DNA of 64,000 bases from Stichopus chloronotus. Lineage: Eukaryota > Echinodermata > Holothuroidea > Aspidochirotida > Stichopodidae. Shown one piece after another: positions 13,296 to 25,875 of the stretch. The notes beneath the pieces were generated by a model. The model did not search any database, had not been told where the DNA came from, and saw only the letters and a list, made by a program, of their open reading frames with translations. Numbering within the stretch: the stretch's first letter is position 1; each line of letters begins with the position of its first letter. The position numbers and the translations under genes were made by a program. The stretch covers positions 17,143,911-17,207,910 of the forward strand of contig CM037843.1 of the NCBI GenBank assembly GCA_021234535.1, given 5' to 3'.

Positions 13296-14379
13296 TTTGA
13301 TATTCTCACTCGTACTGATTCGCAACTCGACGCTAAGTAATGTATAAATCTTCACACTTCAACGAATCCAGTAAGTGACGTGTGACAAAATGACCGGTGA
13401 CAACATACAGTCAAAATACTCCAATATACAGTAGTGTAAATTGTAATTACTTGTGGAAGGAAACGGACGACACCAGATTTGTCTGTTCACGTCAGTTCAC
13501 TGCAGAACCTTTTTTTTACACATATACTGCGGAGGGGGACCCAGTTTTCACCCAGTCCCTGGAGAGGCACGGTTAGCTCATTTGCCCCCACCATAGACCA
13601 CATAATGTAATGAGTGTCATAAACATGTCTTAAACCGGGCACTCTGGAGAAATTCATTTCTATTAGAAAGTAGTAAAAAGATTAATAATTGATAATATAT
13701 ATTTTTTTTTGTCAAAGCGACGCCTGTCCTATTCAGTAAGTTGTTCATCATGGCATTCCAGTATTTTACCCCACAGAATCCTGAATACATGGAGTATACT
13801 GACCTCTAAAAAATGGCATAACATCCGAATGAGGTATTTCAAAACTATTTGCTCTTCAAGTAGGGGGAATTTATGTAATAGCTAAATTACATATTGGAAT
13901 GGGCACGACAAAAATAGCTCTACTGACAGACAAATTAAGAATGCAATTTTGGGTAAATATAATATGAAAGACTGATATTTTTTTGTCATATGGTACTATA
14001 CCCTCTCCATTTCCTATCCATCTTTATCACGAACTAGGCTATATAGGCACGGTCATTTCTCTTTTGTTGTTTTTTTCTCTATTATACTTGACGTAGAGTA
14101 GGCCTACCTCCTTTATCCTATTTTCCCTTCTAACCTTCCCACCTTTACCCGTTCTCTATCCTCCTCTCTTCTCTTCTTTCATCCTACTCCTGTCGATTTT
14201 CGCTGTGAATTCGCTGTTGTAAAATCTGCTTTATTTTCCTTATGTTCAATGTTAATTTGAATAATTTTATTCCCTACCGTATCTTTTGGACGTCTCCTCA
14301 ATCTCTCTCAGAGCAAATGACATTGAATTCTTGTATGTATACACTACTTAATTGACATGTGTAGCCTACTATAATTACA

Positions 14380-14640
14380 ATATATATATATACAAACATA
14401 TATATATATATTATATTATATACATAATCAGCTTAGTTTGTGCTAAAGAAGGACACAGGGGTGTCCGAAATATACACCTTTTCTTAAAAAAAATTTTGTG
14501 CTTCAAAATTGTCATATTTGTTAACATATTTATGTTTCTATCAAATGGAGTATACGTGGATTTTCTCATATTATATATATATATGTATATATATGTATAT
14601 ATATATATATGTATGTATATATATATATATATGTCTCTTA
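14380..14640. repeat. AT-rich simple repeats flanking a hammerhead-like repeat copy
   Basis: TATATA tracts at 14381-14420 and 14570-14632 bracket a unique-looking block at 14428-14530. That block matches the arm and loop of the foldback element at 25311-25500 (shared GGACACAGGGGTGTCCGAAA and GTGCTTCAAAATTGTCATA). The same arrangement of repeat body plus TA tract occurs at both loci. Confidence 0.75.
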
Positions 14641-15056
14641 TTTTTTTTTTTTGTCTATTCATAAACACTTGGCCAACTGAAAAAATACAACATGTACTTA
14701 ATTACCTTTACTGTATAGTTAACATTTGTATGTATACATGTAGGAATAAACATAATAAATCAAAACTAGAAAAAACGAGTGGAAAGTATGAGACAGATTA
14801 AAACGTATCCCAGTTTGTTCACAAATTTACCAAGCTGGAGCTCGAGATGGTAAAGTTGATTAATTTTAAGACAACTTAACAAAAGCGACGTATTGTTAAA
14901 ACCAAAATCAATCATAATGAGTAAGTCTCTCGATTTCGTCTGTTACAGATGGCTCCTGTCAGGATAAGTAAGATATGAAAATGGAAATGTACTGTATACG
15001 GACAGTCTGTTAAATTTTTCCTAAACAAACGATCACTGAAATACCGTACCTTGCCA

Positions 15057-15280
<224 letters not shown>

Positions 15281-16787
15281 ATTTATTCAGCCAATTGCAT
15301 AAAAATATACACAGTGGAAATTGTATGAACACAGGAGCTCTAAAGGAATATAAAACATGAAACGATATGACGGCGGACATAAAGAATAGGCGAGTCTTAA
15401 ATTTTAAATTTAATATTCTAGTCCTCTTCCCCTCCCACCACAATACATTAACAGTGTCACCAAGGGAAAAAATGCAGGCAGAAAATATAAGTAAGGAACA
15501 TACTGTCTACCGGAGATCGAATATACTCCCGGCATAAAACTACCAACAATCACTGTAAAATGCAGCGATATAGTTACCGTATGTTCGGCTACGAGCGTGT
15601 TAGCAAAAATACTCTTCTACTCTTTGGCATGTTTGGAAGTGGGTATCCAACCCTTTAGAATGGGTACCAAAATATACGACATTTTACGGTTACTAATCAT
15701 ACAATGGGTGTGGTAAATAAGCTGAACTTTATAGTTCACACTGCTTTAGAGTTATGCAGATTGTGGTCCTCTCAACTCGGCTTTAGAATGAAGCCTTTCA
15801 CACAATAAAACCAATGTTTATACTCACATTGTGATCTTGAAAATTTCCGAAAGCCTTCTAATTTGTTTCCAAAACAAAATCATTTAATAAAAGTTGTTAC
15901 TGGGTTTGACAACTGCAATATACAAATTTAGTGAATTCTGCTTGAATCAACGAAAAGCTCAATGTGCGCCGCTGGTGGTGGTAATGATGCTGTTGTGTCG
16001 ATTTGATCATTTAAGTTGCAACCTCTGATAACAAACCACTTGCTCCAAGTCTGCTTTTCACACCAATTTGCGTGAAAAGCAATTAGTGCTTCAATCGTCC
16101 TAACTTGATAAACTAAAGCAACTCTCAGTTTTGACTAGTGCTACATGATTGGTGATGATGTCATCACAAGGGGGCAATATCACATTTTGAAGTTTTAAAT
16201 TTTGGTATAATAATGACATGCAATGAAAGGGCATTACATGTTTATGAGAAACTAGTCTTTAATCAAACCCCTCCCTCATTGAAGAAAATCGTCTTCTCAT
16301 TTATCAACAACGAACCTTATGTGACGGCTGAGCTGATGTATGGCAATTTTTAAGGACGACAAGTAGTCTTTCAATTTGAATGCATGAAAAGCAGTGATTT
16401 TAATGAAGATTAATGGATCGTAATAGGCCAGTTATTACATAAATGATTACAAATTATTACATTGATGGTGGGTACTACATTTATGGTTAAAAATAAGTAA
16501 GTCTATCTTAATGTTCGGTATTAGATTAATGGTTAAATAATTATTACATTCATGGATAATACAGCGTTCATCAAAGTGGAAGTTATAATTTCTGTCTCAA
16601 CGTAGTAAGTGCCAAATCAAAAGAGCGCCACATTTTGGAACACGCGATACCATAGGCTATGTTTATGTGTATGCCTATACTTTGAAGCGGATTATTACTG
16701 GGTTGTGAAATAATTCAAGTCGAAAGTCGTCCTCGTAGAAGAAACGTTGCTTTCAGTTGACCAGCTTTGCTCGAAGACCGAGTAAAA

Positions 16788-17027
16788 ATGGTGCAATTTA
16801 GCAAAAGGTCTACTTCTAGGGATTTAATTATAGCTGTATCAGTCGGTTTAGTTTGCATTATTCTGGGTTTTATCATTGGTTGGTTCTCTGCTCCTGAAGG
16901 GTCTAATAGAGAACAAGAAAATGAGGCCGTTTAAAATATGGATGGATGCCTTGGAAGAGCAAGATGACGTTATAGGTGAAATGATTCAAGACGAAATGAA
17001 AGCAGAGAACATAAAGAACAACCTGGA
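16788..17027 (+). other. Gene A exon 1 with a one-base frame break; alternative start at 16921
   Basis: Read from ATG 16788, the frame runs through the signal anchor and then meets TAA at 16932-16934. The ectodomain stalk ([18 protein letters not shown]..., homologous to gene B's [19 protein letters not shown]) is read one base later. Exon 1 is 240 nt where gene B's is 242, so the phase is wrong by one base. The break can be placed at the AAAA run 16918-16921, where one base fewer would restore the frame. An ATG at 16921 (aaaATGA) is already in the ectodomain frame and would give a product without the membrane anchor. It could be a sequencing or assembly error, a real mutation, or a real two-start arrangement. 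Confidence 0.8.
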
Positions 17028-20000
17028 GTGAGTATTAACACCAAGTAAAACCATCCGCTTTTCATGTTTACATTGGCTATTGTTGAAAAGACTTTGAGAT
17101 AAATGTTTCCCAAATTTAACTTTTTCCTTTAATTTTTTCGTATCCTTCCCGTAAGGAAGGCTACAATTGTTCAAGTTCTTGCCAAGAAGGGCATAACTGC
17201 AACCCCCATTTTAATGTAAATGGATTGTCGTTAACCGTTGGGTATCGCATGTATAATGGTTTTACAACGGGTATATAGTATTTTAACTAAGGAGAAGAAG
17301 AGCCTACACGTACATACAGTCTTTCTGACTCTGTGTTAGAGGTTGCACTGAGTTGTGTTCTTAACATATGTTATAATTAAAAAAAATCAAAACTGATCAA
17401 TTGTGCCTGTACTGTAGACATCTCACTGTTGCTCTTCTCGTCAAGAAACTCGTACACCATGTTGAGAGCACTTATTTAGGTAAGTTCTTCAGATCGAAGA
17501 CTCTCACACAAAGCGTGAATCTAGTGCAATCCCCCCTTCAAACAAAAGCAGTCTTGTATCCCCCCCCCCCCCCCTGTAAGGTACCTATTTAAGTTAACGT
17601 AAGAGGGAAACCAAGTTAACTATAGCAGATACTAATTTCGAATGTCCTGGTTGGCCAACATCAAGTTACATCGGAAGTACCGTATGCTATTGTAATATAT
17701 CAGCCTGGAGAGAGGCTTGGATACGGCACGTAGCTCTACAGTCATGTTGTCTGACGTCCACAAATATTGTCCATTTTAAAAGTGAAATGGGTAACTAGTC
17801 GAAAATTCAAGGGGTTACTAGATTTGATTGTGGTTGTTATCAATAGGCTCAGACATTTCTCGGAAATAAATCATCAAGCAAGCTAACATGACGACCTCAG
17901 GCATAATGCAGAAGCAGTTAAACGTTCAACAACCTGTACTACGTACAGAAACTGGATGGGAATGACGGCTGCATTGCATCCTTTGTAAGGTTGTTTATAA
18001 GCTGCTAACATGATAGAAAATAATATTTAAATTTTCCTTTGGCTGATTTTCATGATGTCACCAATATAAAGTTGTATTCGTATCATGTGCAATAGGCCTA
18101 CCAGTAATTTCACGCAAGGGGGGGGGGGGGGGGCAGCATCAGTCCTAAACCGTAGCCAATAATATAACGATAAACAGTGCACACACACAAACGGGCGAAC
18201 ATACACAATGATTGGCTCGATTTGTGAAACTCCGAGTAACAAGTATACGTTTTAGTAATCTAGTTCAGTCAACTAATCTTATAGAGTTGGTATCGAAAAC
18301 TATGTGTAGGGATTCTGAAGGGTACAAACACACGATAATGTTTACGATTATCATAATTAGTCAAGGTTGAACATCAAATAGATATGAAAATTCAAAATGT
18401 TTGATTTTTATTTATTTATTTATTTTTATTTTTGGGGGGTGGTGGGCTGACTACAGTACTGGCTTTGTGTATATGAATGAGTACTTACGTGAAATGTGCC
18501 ATCTGGTCACGAATTTTCATAAACCAAAGTTAATTGCTCATTACTCACTCATTTATGTTTTCTTGTATGTGGCACGTAAGGATCCTTTTAGTTTGACCAT
18601 TTTTGTCATTTGTATGTGAAAGAAACTCGACCGGTTTTTTGACGATTTTGCTGCTTTTACCAAACGACTCAATGTGCATCTTTTTAACATCGCGAGCAGT
18701 ACTCTGTGCTCACTAATGTTTAATGTAAGGAAGACATGCTTGCACTGATTAAAACTGCGCTTACATTCTATTTGTATGAATCAATACCATGTAAAATGAT
18801 CGAATGTTCGTATTACATTATCCATTATCCAACCATCTGATCTGAGTTTATGATGATGACCTTTACACACATTTAAAAGTATTTGGGAGCTACAGAAAAA
18901 AAAGGAACTGAAACCCACCTGTTTCAATATTTCCTTTTTTTTTGTTGGATCAATGGGTTTGACCTCGAGACAATCTTTTGGACGATCAAATGACATTTGA
19001 ATGTTAAACGGAAAACTGCTCGAATATTAACATAGAAGCTACTAATATAGCAAGACCCACGGTCATGTTCGAGAGATTAATATGTAATCATCTAAAATGA
19101 TAATGCATACAACAAACATTAAATGCCTCGAACAGTCAAATGCCCTACTCTTGTTAAGACAAACATGCGCTCACTTTAAACTAAACTTAAGCTTACGTAT
19201 GTGTTCTACTTTTGAAACCTTTCTTTAAGTGTGGTGACTTTGTTTTGTGTGTGTGTGTCTATACGTAAGTGAGGATGTGAGTGAGGGTAAGTCTGTGTGA
19301 ACTCTCACGTGTTCTGTACGTATAGGCCTATATACATTTTCAATGAAAGTCATGTAACAGGCTTTTATAAATATATATGTGTGTGATAGAAAATCGAATG
19401 AAGAAAACCACTTTACAGCACCAGAAAATATTCACTTCATCACTAGTTTCGTCGCTTTGGGAACCATCAAGTAGAACCCTGCACTGACCTCACACACGGG
19501 CGCTCATGCACACCTGGACCCTATAGTTATCTTTGCCAGTCTGTCACAAAAACATTTTAGTTGCATAGGGCCCATCCCTTGTACTTAAAAAAACCGAGCA
19601 ATTTAGTTGCATTATTTTGTTCCAAATATATATTAAAAAGTCCCAGTCAAGTTATCGTGACAGACTTCTGCATTCGAATATAGGCCTAGCTAGTATTCCC
19701 TAATCCGATATTCGGCCGGTGCAGCTGCCTTTGCCTGGTGAGTTCCATAAGGACGTACGAATTTAAATCGGTCTATTTTCCTCTGATGTAAAATGATTTT
19801 TTATATTACACAGAGTGGAGATAAATTTACTCCCTTGGTATGACTTCCTTCTATCTGATTATACGCATTCTGTGTTCACTGCTCTCTGTGGGATCTACTT
19901 TATCCAGTCACTAAGAGGTTGATATATAAGGATTGATATATTGTTGATGTTCAAAGCTTGTTTCACTCTCAAACCGGCAAGACAGCCACTCTAAAATTTG

Positions 20001-23000
20001 ATGACCTCACATAAGTTCCACAAAATAATTTCTCCATATATGAGCAACTGCTGTTAACGTTGGCAGCTGCTGTCCCAGAATTCTTCCTACAGTTAATCTC
20101 CCATGTCTACTTTGATGAGTCAAGTTCATAAATAGAAAAAAATGTGACACTTTGCCGTACATTCACATATTTCTGTTTTTCAAAGTGATCCTATTGATAG
20201 ACCTTTTAACATGCAGTGCTGTACATGAATAACATATACATGTTGTTATTTCAAGTGCAACCAGTGGCGGCGCTACGGGGGGGGGGGGGGATGAGGGGAA
20301 TTTGCCCCCCAGATTTTTTCCTTACTCTCCAGTTCCCCCCCCCCCCCAGTTGCTCTCACCCTTCCTAATCAGATCTTGTACTCATCCAAAATTAATTTAA
20401 TCACAAAACTATGTATTGGCATTGGACTGAATAAGAACAGCTTCCGGGGAACCATGATTGATAAATGACTAATTTATGTTACACAGGCTGCCAGTTTTAT
20501 ATCATGCCCATAGCCACTTCAACAGTAGGCCAGCCTGGTCAGACCAATTTTCTCTGGAATGTTTACCGTCCAGCATAAGGGAAGGGCGGGTAGGTGGTTG
20601 TTTTCCTAAATATAGGAATGTCGTTGTTTTCCTAAATATAGGAATGGAATGGAAGTGTATGTAGCCTATGTGTGTGTGTGTGGGTGTGTGTATGTACTCG
20701 GTGGTACCGCGTAAATGTGAAATACTACCCCCAAAGAAAAAAGTTGGGAACCTTGGAGTACGGTCAACCGAAAAAATGAATAATATAAAAATAAATAAAA
20801 TACCTCTCTTGGGACTTAATTTCCCACCCAGAGATATGCTTAAACCTCAGAGCTTCCGGGGGCTTCGCCCCCTGGACCCCACCAGGGGCCCTAAGGCGGG
20901 CCCCTGGACCCCACCCGCAAGGGCTCGCGCTTCGCGCTCGGTTTCGCGCTGCGAGCGAAAATCTTTGCCCCCCAACTTTTCCTCTGCCCTCAGTTTGCCC
21001 CCCCCCCAAGTCTGACATTCTGGCGCCGCCACTGAGTGCAACCAAAATACTACAGAAATTATTTTTTTTCCGACTCATAGATTTCTTACGTTACAACCTC
21101 ATCTTGGAGGAACGGATGAGGAGAAAGCCAATGCAGAATATATTAAAGAACAGTGGGATCAGCAAGGTTTGGATTCTACCAGGATAGTCAAATATGATAT
21201 TCTGTTATCCTATCCAAGAAAAGACCAACCCAACCTTGTGCGTACGATGGTTTTCAGTCCTGTAGTCTTGTTTCACATTTTCATATACTTCAAATGCTAA
21301 ATAATATCAATTGACATATATATGTGGGTGTAAAAATATTGGCTTTCAATACTTTATGTTAACCAGCGACTATTTACAGTGCTTCTGACGTGACTGTCTG
21401 CTTTCCTTTGTGTACTTCATCATAATGCAATATATAAAACGTGACAATGTATGCAAGATTCATAATTTGTAACAAAACTTAGGTGCAATCGTCTTAACGA
21501 AGAAAAATTAAAGAACAGAACCTTACCAACGAGTCAACTTACATGTACCGGTTGTGCGAAAAAGTTCAACAACCAAATTATGTATATTTTTATGTCTCTG
21601 TGGGCAAAGCAGTTTACTACGTGAAAAACTCATTCTTCATATCAAGCAATACATGTTAATGCAAAACCTCATTTTCGCAAACGAAGTGCACTGATTGGCA
21701 TTCGTAAATCTCTAAGTAAAGTCTTGAGTAATTTGATTACATCATCGTACGCTCATTCACCGGATCTGATAGCTACTGCGATGAAAAAGACTGGGCTTCA
21801 ACGTTTCTTCTTTTTTTTTTATATATACATCCATGAAGGTATACGTTTTGGCAGAAAATGGGACAGAAGAATTTCGAACCGCAGCCGAAGAAGCAGAGTT
21901 GACTCACGGGGATAAACATCCTAAAACAGTACCACCATTCAATGCATACGCCAAAGCAGACGTGGTGGAGGTGAGCCTGCTGAATCGCTCGGGGCCCTGC
22001 AAAGGCCAAACGACCATAGGGGACGGGACCGGTGTTGTATAGGCCTATAAACGGTTCTGGTACTGTTGTATCCAATGACAATCTATAAAGGTTTATCAGG
22101 GAGACAGAACATTGCAACCGACATCCTACAATGATGAACCTCCTTTACCTCTATAGTACACCTTAGAAACAATCGTACTAGCAACATTTTCATCCTTCCA
22201 ACATGTCCATTTTCACCCTTCCCTTATTTGACTCCAAGTAGGAAAGTAGGACTCTCCCGCGTATGCTTAAATTTTATGTACCTGATATTTTCAGGTAGCG
22301 CTTTAAACTGAGAGGCCATCATAAATGTGGACGAAGCACGAAGTAACCACTATTACCTCTATTTCGTTTCCCCCTGTTTCCCAATTTAATCGCCTGAGTG
22401 TGTAAGATTTGAAGGTAATACCAAGTTTTATGGCAGAGTTAACCTCTGCATCAGCTTTATGTATAGATCACTAGATATCACGGAATTGTTGTTTTAGTCA
22501 ATCATTAACCCTTGGTAAGTGTATACAAGCCTAATATCAAGATTAGAACAGGTTATAAAGTGAAGTGAACTTAAACATTAGGTTGGAAACCATTTTGAAC
22601 CGGTGAGATGTGTTGAGAGGGAAGTTGTATGGCAGGGTCGGTTGTATATACGTTGCACTTTGATAAATTGAGTGGAATTACACAGCAGAAAATTCCAGTT
22701 CAATACCAGTTAAACAGGTTTTTAACAGGTACCTCTTAAACAGGTAATTGGAACAGACGGTAACAGGTTTTCAACAGGTATTAATCGGCGACAACAGGTT
22801 TCAACTTATTTCACAGCTGGTTTTGAAAGATTTTGATTGGTTTTAACTAGTTCGAACAAATTTGAGGCCTCAAATGGTACCGAGGGGAACAATGGTTTTT
22901 TTAATAGACTTCCAGTGATATACAATTAAAACTTCCAATTAAGGGTTTCTCAAAGTAAATAGGAATAGGCTATGTGGGCCTTCATGTTACCTACATATCA

Positions 23001-25555
23001 ATCCCAAGCATTTAACAAAGGTATTCAACAGATATTCTAAATGCAACTTATCAATAGACAAAATAACACTTCCACTTTCTGCTCTCTTCCTTTGACACGG
23101 TGATACTTAAAGATGGATATTTCTTAAGTTCCTCATCCGCTATAACATTTTAGTAAAGTCAGGATGTATGAGTGACGGTGTAATTCTACACATATGAACA
23201 AGCTTGCCATGCATTCGACGGATCTGACAGAGAATGCCCTATTTGAGCAATCTGATTGGTCCATATTTTTGGCTCTAGAACTGAGGTATCAAATCAAAGG
23301 CTAAAGGGTACTAGTTCATGTCATTACCTCTTAGTATTAAAGGTGTTAACATTATCCCATATGCTGCGATAAGGATTTGATATGACCTCCTCATAAAAAC
23401 CTGTCAGATTCTACAAGAAAATTCTATTTGGATATAATGCCACTGTTTTGGTGAAAATAAGGTGTATATTGTCTGTCTTAGTACATAGATGCGTGTAATC
23501 AGGGTATGGCCAATGTGTCCAGTTCATACAATATTTTTTTTTAGTAATTGTGGTGGTGTTCAAGTTCTCTCATACGCTGAGAACATGTTGCCTCCCAATC
23601 AAAAGATACCAATGTCCACAAAAAGATGTCATTTGCATCATCTCATGCCCGTCTTTTGGTAAAGTAGGGTACATGTTGCAGCAGGTAATTAACCCGTTGT
23701 AACAAATAGGCCTAATTTACCTGTTGTAACCGATATTACCTCTTGAACAGGTAATTTACCTGTTGTAACAGGTAATGTGCCTGTTATAATAGGTAATTGA
23801 TCTGTGGTAACAGGCAGTTAAGTGGTATCACAGCTGAAGAATTGATCATTTTTCTTTTTTTTTTTGTAATGAGATATTACCTCGGTTTGTAGCCATTTTG
23901 CTGAAAATTGTCGACTTTATAGGCAAAGATGATCTTATCTTGACGGCACTTTTAAGCTTCCGTAACAAACGTTTACGAAGTTGACGTTAGCCGTGACACT
24001 ATTAGCCGTATACGTTTTCAAGCCATTAACTGACTTGTGTATGAGACTTTTTTCTTGACGTACCGTATGTACTGAAGCCGAACTTTCCTTTTGCAATATC
24101 GATAATATACAGTTTATATCCCATTTTGTTTGTGTGTGCTTGTGTTTGTTATGATGGTTTAGTGAATGAATTAATGAACACGTCATCATAATGGCGGAAA
24201 CCCGTAAAACCACAATGGGTATGGTGGGCACAGGTCCACGGTGGTCCTAACCACTATGGTGTGCACACCACCGTGTCATTACAGCAGTCTTAGTTTCTCT
24301 ATTGCAGGGTGACTTAGTCTACGTAAACTATGGCAGAGTTGAAGATTTCCAAGAGTTAGAAAGAGATCTTGGAATAAACGTGACCGGAAAGATAGCCATT
24401 GCACGCTATGGAGAGATTTTTCGAGGTGATAAGGTGCATGATTCTGCTACATTTCTTTTGCTTTCCTTACCGTGGTTGTTTCATTGGCTTATACATATTA
24501 CGTTTTGAAACCAGTTGTTGTGGATTTACTTTATATCTCTAGGGGTTACGGTAACGTTTCATCTCAGAATATACAGACTGCAGTCCGGTCTTACTTTGAT
24601 TATTTGAATTCTAATGATTTGTTCTGATACATTGTCATGAGAATTTATTTCATAGAAGCAAGGTGGTGGGGTTAAACAGGGTATCCCTCTACCTGTACCT
24701 CCAGCTGATTACACCACTGGCCGCCAAACGTAAGGCAAATATTTTAGTTACAAAATAAATTTCACAATAGGTGGCTTTTCGATTCTGATATAAACCCATG
24801 TTTCTTGACGATTGCCATATTTCGCCACGAATGACCTCTACATATGAATGTGAAATCATTACGTCCTAGGAAGACTAGGAAGACATTAGATGGCTTTATT
24901 TCAAAATTACACTTTCTTCAAGATATGATTGAAGCAATTTGAATCGAAAATAAAATGCAGTGATTTGACATCTTTTGCAATGGAACACATAACTACACCT
25001 AATGTTCATTTTTATGATGTTTATTTGTTGTATCTAAAGGCAAATCAAGCGTTTCTTCACGGAGCAGTTGGTCTTATCCTTTATTCTGATCCCGCCGATT
25101 ACGCACTGGATAACGAAAACAGGGTGTACCCTGACACTTGGTTCCTTCCAGGAACAGGGATACAAAGAGGCAATGTCGTTACAGTGAAGGGAGATCCCTT
25201 GACGCAAGGTTACCCGGCGAAAGGTAATTACCACAATAACTTGAACGTGCAGGATTTGACCACACACACACGCGCGCACTCACACACATATGTATGTATA
25301 TGTTTATTATAAATATGTTAACAAATATGACAATTTTGAAGCACAAAAAAAAAAGGTTTTAAGAAAAGGTGTATATTTCGGACACCCCTGTGTCCTTCTT
25401 CAGCACAAACTATTCCTGTGTCCTTCTTCAGCGCAAACTATGTACCTTTTCTTAAAAACTTTTTTTGTGCTTCAAAGTTGTCATATTTGTTAACATATTT
25501 ATAAATATGTATGTATATATATGTATATATATGTATGTATATATATGTATGTGTG

Positions 25556-25587
<32 letters not shown>

Positions 25588-25690
25588 TGTATGTATGTAT
25601 GTATGTATGTATGTATGTATGTATGTATGTATGTATGTATGTATGTATGTATGTATGTATGTATGTATGTATGTATGTATGTATGTACGC

Positions 25691-25721
<31 letters not shown>

Positions 25722-25724
25722 CAT

Positions 25725-25757
<33 letters not shown>

Positions 25758-25802
25758 CATACATATATGTATATATATATAGAGAAAGAGAGTGTATGTA
25801 GA

Positions 25803-25875
<73 letters not shown>

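Noticed and set aside
20764..21078. Minus-strand and plus-strand ORFs of 104-115 residues
   Set aside because: They lie in the GC-rich core of the hAT-type element and show no transposase features.
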